Program-made: the position numbers and the translations under genes
The notes under the pieces: model-generated
Database searches by the model: none
Told to the model about the DNA's origin: nothing
The model's input: only the letters and a program-made list of their open reading frames with translations
Assembly (NCBI RefSeq): GCF_026914265.1
Contig: NC_069123.1
Span: 53,190,473-53,254,472 of the forward strand
DNA from: Mya arenaria
Taxonomy: Eukaryota; Mollusca; Bivalvia; Myida; Myidae
Direction of reading: 5' to 3'
Length of the DNA stretch: 64,000 nucleotides
Part shown: positions 63,201-64,000 of the stretch, in pieces
Position numbering within the stretch: the stretch's first letter is position 1
Layout of the letters: each line of letters opens with the position of its first letter

Positions 63201-63734
63201 AAAGTAAAAACACTAAATTTATTAAAAAAATAGTAAGATATAACAAAGAACAACACATAAATACATAACATATTTAACCAAACGTTTAAATACAGGCTAT
63301 AAAATAATATGGCTGCCGTTTCCGAATTTACCAGCTGCGAATCTATATCATATTTTGGCCCTGTTTGATTAGCCAATCAAATTCTTTAAAATGCGGGCTT
63401 TATATCTATATCACTATTCGGTCCGGGGCCGCTAACCGATATAGATATTGGCACTGTTATAGGAGGCCTTTGTATTATTGAACGAGGCAAATGCTGTGTT
63501 TAAGGGCTAATAATTAATAGCTAGTTAATAAATTGCTTTACAATATTCATAGATGGGATTAAATAAGTAAAAGACATGCTCATGGCGTTTTGCGAGGTAC
63601 CAAACACGTTCAACTATTGGAATAATAATGAAAATACGCATTGTCGTTTCCTTACCTTCGGCATATCCTCCATTTGAGCCTAAGACTAGAACTATCAAAA
63701 CGCATGTTTGCCGCCACACACTCGATCGCAACAT
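33275..63734 (-). CDS. Secreted astacin-family metalloprotease with CCP and MAM domains
   Basis: Eleven exons on the minus strand: 63656-63734, 62947-62993, 54781-54874, 49879-50011, 46107-46282, 45630-45869, 45114-45310, 37042 to about 37198-37224, 35861-35969, 33906-34053 and 33275-33370. All phases match except that the exon 7/8 junction is not fixed. About 490 residues. Order: signal peptide (1-25, MLRSSVWRQTCVLIVLVLGS); short propeptide with IIEGDI at 31-36, whose Asp fits the FxGD zinc-blocking motif; catalytic domain from YPWPHGVVPYVI (58-69). Zinc site HELLHALGFWHEHSRQDRD starts at 146. Conserved cysteines at 97, 119, 138 and 254 are all present. The Met-turn reads SLLHY (201-205), with Leu for the usual Met. 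A CCP/sushi domain (258-321; cysteines in VCQKP, YGCKS, RICRI, PFC) and a MAM domain (from YCDMEIS through TPGTGPDTDNTYENKT to SDIAIDDLYVGPC) follow. It probably cleaves extracellular proteins. Stop TGA at 33275-33277. Confidence 0.93.
35159..35232 (-). tRNA. tRNA-His(GTG)-like sequence, probably a tRNA pseudogene or SINE head
   Basis: 74 nt with a tRNA-like A box (TTAGCTCAATCGG), anticodon-loop CTGTGAA (anticodon GTG) and T-arm GGGTTCCATTCCC. The B box has TTCCA in place of TTCGA, the anticodon stem has a G-G mismatch, and the ends pair over about 10 bp (GTCCGCCCGG/CCGGGCGGAC), fusing acceptor and T stems. These defects argue against a working tRNA-His. It lies within intron 9 of the protease gene, transcribed in the same direction. 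Confidence 0.4.
35448..35601. mobile_element. Half copy of MITE family A
   Basis: Matches the right half of 31930-32248: 'aaaacatcaattttcgaacg', 'gatctttcgtcagc', 'tttacgcaaaca', ending 'tttgtgagagtgcgactttga'. The left half is missing. It lies in intron 9 of the protease gene. Confidence 0.65.
35970..37041. other. Protease intron 8
   Basis: Unique AT-rich intron. A minus-strand ORF near 36516-36701 carries a loosely MAM-like stretch (SVHGFYLHQSTAQSL) but has no splice phases fitting the neighbouring exons and is not included in the gene model. Confidence 0.4.
37225..38141. other. Protease intron 7, left part
   Basis: Unique AT-rich sequence between exon 8 and the 44-bp satellite structure. 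No gene, RNA or element recognised. Confidence 0.5.
38165..42830 (+). repeat. 44-bp satellite array B (plus orientation)
   Basis: About 100 units of the family seen at 23130. Many units carry the perfect palindrome GTCGTGCTAGCACGAC, symmetric for three further bases each side. A ~1.55-kb block is duplicated: 39813-40322 and 41372-41881 match almost exactly, as do 40700-41056 and 42252-42608. All long ORFs here are repeat-driven. Confidence 0.95.
43425..44205 (-). repeat. 44-bp satellite array C (minus orientation)
   Basis: About 17 units in reverse complement of array B, ending at the inverted copy of the shared terminus at 44206-44227. Confidence 0.95.
44228..45113. other. Protease intron 7, right part
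   Basis: Unique sequence with GC-richer patches at 44545-44585 and 44735-44780. The 'gaccggtccggacc' and 'ggaccggtgacgtcata' words around 44738-44778 form a small inverted repeat. No gene recognised. Confidence 0.45.
45454..45472 (+). repeat. TCTGT pentanucleotide microsatellite
   Basis: About four copies of CTGTT/TCTGT in protease intron 6. Confidence 0.8.
46520..47920 (+). repeat. 34-bp minisatellite with a 68-bp dimer pattern
   Basis: About 41 copies of a 34-bp unit in two alternating forms: TAATAATAAACCCCAATGTG then CTACGCTTGTATTG, and TAATAATAAAGCCCCTTGTG then TTACGCTAGTATTG. Alternation gives a 68-bp higher-order period through most of the array. It lies in protease intron 4, starting about 240 bp upstream (in transcription) of exon 5. 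Confidence 0.95.
47942..48303. mobile_element. Short inverted-repeat element (MITE family A), copy 2
   Basis: A 362-bp element with left end ATTAAAGCTGCACTCTCACA and right end TGTGACAGTGCAGATTTAAAGC, inverted copies of each other. The interior folds back ('actgctgacaaaa' facing 'tttagtcagcagtc'). It lies in protease intron 4, abutting the end of the 34-bp minisatellite. Confidence 0.85.
48372..48450 (-). repeat. Possible tRNA-like SINE head
   Basis: The minus strand carries a B-box-like GAGTTCGAATCC about 50 nt after an A-box-like TGGTGCCAACTGG. No cloverleaf can be drawn with confidence, and no poly(A) tail or target duplication was identified. Confidence 0.2.
48935..49640 (-). mobile_element. 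Non-LTR retrotransposon (LINE) fragment, reverse-transcriptase C-terminal part
   Basis: Minus-strand reading blocks show the typical end of a Jockey/CR1-like ORF2: MEFNPSKCQVLHITK, AKYLGVDISADLTWN and LVRPQLKYASTIWHSG, then an ending with SLGWCSLEQRRLD and FSFYPHSVVLWNSLP. The frame is interrupted between the first and second halves (a shift near 49300-49345), so the copy is dead and 5'-truncated. It lies in protease intron 4, same strand as the host gene. Confidence 0.85.
50325..54793. repeat. 50-bp minisatellite spanning the exon 3 splice donor of the protease
   Basis: About 90 copies of a 50-bp unit in two subfamilies. 50325-52300 has GACCCTTTACCGACCTATAG then ATCCGCGCAAAGGCGGTCAC. 52300-54600 has GACCCATTACTGGCATAAAG then ACTCGTGAAGGGGCAGTTAC. 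The last unit runs into protease exon 3: CCCATTACCGACCTATAG at 54769-54786 is both unit sequence and the splice donor (minus strand CTATAG|GTCGGTAATGG). Unit homology covers roughly the last 13 exon bases. It fills most of intron 3. Confidence 0.93.
55205..59890 (+). repeat. 52-bp minisatellite
   Basis: About 90 copies of a 52-bp unit, core CTATAAATGTTATAGCTGCA then CTTTGCCATTGCTATAATTC and TATGCTCCTTAC. Local variants recur in blocks, for instance a longer form with 'tgcattatgtcataa' and 'tctacgctccatacc', pointing to segmental duplication. It lies in protease intron 2. Confidence 0.96.
59895..60085 (+). repeat. Two-copy direct repeat (~75 bp) with GTGGAATTCGCAAACCATAA
   Basis: Segments 59897-59970 and 60010-60085 share 'gaatcttatct', 'accagt', 'gttactta' and the core GTGGAATTCGCAAACCATAA. 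The flank to 60310 has related AT-rich 'aattcgcgaa' words. It may be the remains of an inverted-repeat element. Confidence 0.55.
60730..61025. mobile_element. Short inverted-repeat element (MITE family C)
   Basis: About 296 bp with ends GGCCTAAAAAAATGTTTGG at the left and, inverted, GGGCCTAAAAAAATACATTTGG at the right. GGTTAGGGTTAC faces GTAACCCGAACC. A CTAG word lies outside each end. Non-coding, in protease intron 2. Confidence 0.7.
61500..62775 (-). mobile_element. Non-LTR retrotransposon (LINE, L1/Tx1-like) 3' fragment
   Basis: Minus-strand reading blocks give LPKLIYRFAVLPNQSKQTI, NKPEKIKRKVFHQNHEYGGL and LKTLWIKRYLDPSN, the C-terminal part of an L1/Tx1-type ORF2. Downstream blocks include a cysteine-containing 'C..C..E..EHLFWEC' type end near 61740-61790. 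Several frame interruptions and no 5' part mean the copy is dead. It lies in protease intron 2, same strand as the host gene. Confidence 0.85.
63034..63163. repeat. Long hairpin (inverted repeat) in protease intron 1
   Basis: Arms of about 50 bp, AAGTGATTTGATATTGGCCC... and its complement, flank a ~20-bp GC-rich centre (CCACGAGGCCGAAGGCC). Pairing is nearly perfect. A second, weaker inverted repeat with 'tatatctatatc' facing 'gatatagatat' lies at 63395-63450. Probably a palindromic mobile element. Confidence 0.7.
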
Positions 63735-64000
63735 ATTCGTTCAGTACAACAAAAATTCGCAATCACAAAGTTCTCGAGAGAAGTACACAAATATATTAAA
63801 ATGCAACTTGTATAATAATGATTTTGTAACAGTAATGTTGTAAATTTGTAAAATGAAACTGGCGAGTTTTATCGAAACAGTAACTATGATATTTTTTATT
63901 TTGCAATGCGCAATCACTTCTGAGTTTTCACCATATTTTGGTGCACATTTAACATGATGTATTTCTTTTAAATGCCATGTTTAAATATTGAACACGTGCA
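63735..64000. other. 5' flank of the protease gene
   Basis: The 266 bp upstream of the protease ATG should hold its 5'UTR and part of the promoter. AT-rich; no TATA box at a certain distance and no recognisable motif. The start codon at 63732-63734 is chosen because it opens directly into a signal peptide. Confidence 0.35.

Overview
The window is animal nuclear DNA. It has spliced genes with GT-AG introns, eukaryotic tRNAs, LINE fragments, many short inverted-repeat elements and very abundant minisatellites, in an AT-rich background. The gene content (a neuropeptide-type GPCR and an astacin-CCP-MAM protease) and the repeat style fit a lophotrochozoan, most likely a bivalve mollusc. That assignment is inference; no species can be named from the sequence alone.

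Layout. 1-2615: tandem ~1,257-bp units, each carrying a tRNA-Asn(GTT) on the minus strand and a tRNA-Lys(CTT) on the plus strand. 2616-15139: mostly intergenic, with a pyrimidine tract, a 38-bp minisatellite, a GC-richer block and a 40-bp minisatellite. 15140-16031: the last three exons of an unrecognised plus-strand gene. 20050-22520: a 42-bp minisatellite that stays open on both strands. 23130-24521: the first array of a 44-bp satellite family. 25286-32680: a four-exon rhodopsin-class GPCR (412 aa), plus strand. 33275-63734: an eleven-exon secreted astacin metalloprotease with a CCP and a MAM domain (about 490 aa), minus strand, convergent with the GPCR gene.

The protease gene covers nearly half the window because its introns are filled with repeats. 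These are a 6-kb inverted-repeat structure built from the 44-bp satellite, a 34-bp minisatellite, a 50-bp minisatellite, a 52-bp minisatellite, two LINE fragments and several hairpin elements. Minisatellites make up about 21-22 kb of the 64 kb.

The most interesting observations are these. The 50-bp minisatellite appears to include the 5' splice site of protease exon 3, and donor-like copies of it recur through the downstream intron. The 44-bp satellite arrays share one sharp terminal sequence and in one place form a foldback-like inverted pair. A 1.48-kb element with long terminal inverted repeats and a 5-bp target duplication (CGGAT) sits in GPCR intron 1. The protease has Leu in place of the Met-turn methionine. 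The GPCR lacks the usual CWxP tryptophan. The unrecognised gene shows an in-frame TGA in its first visible exon. No CRISPR array, operon or bacterial feature is present. All gene models come from reading frames, splice signals and matching intron phases, with no transcript data.
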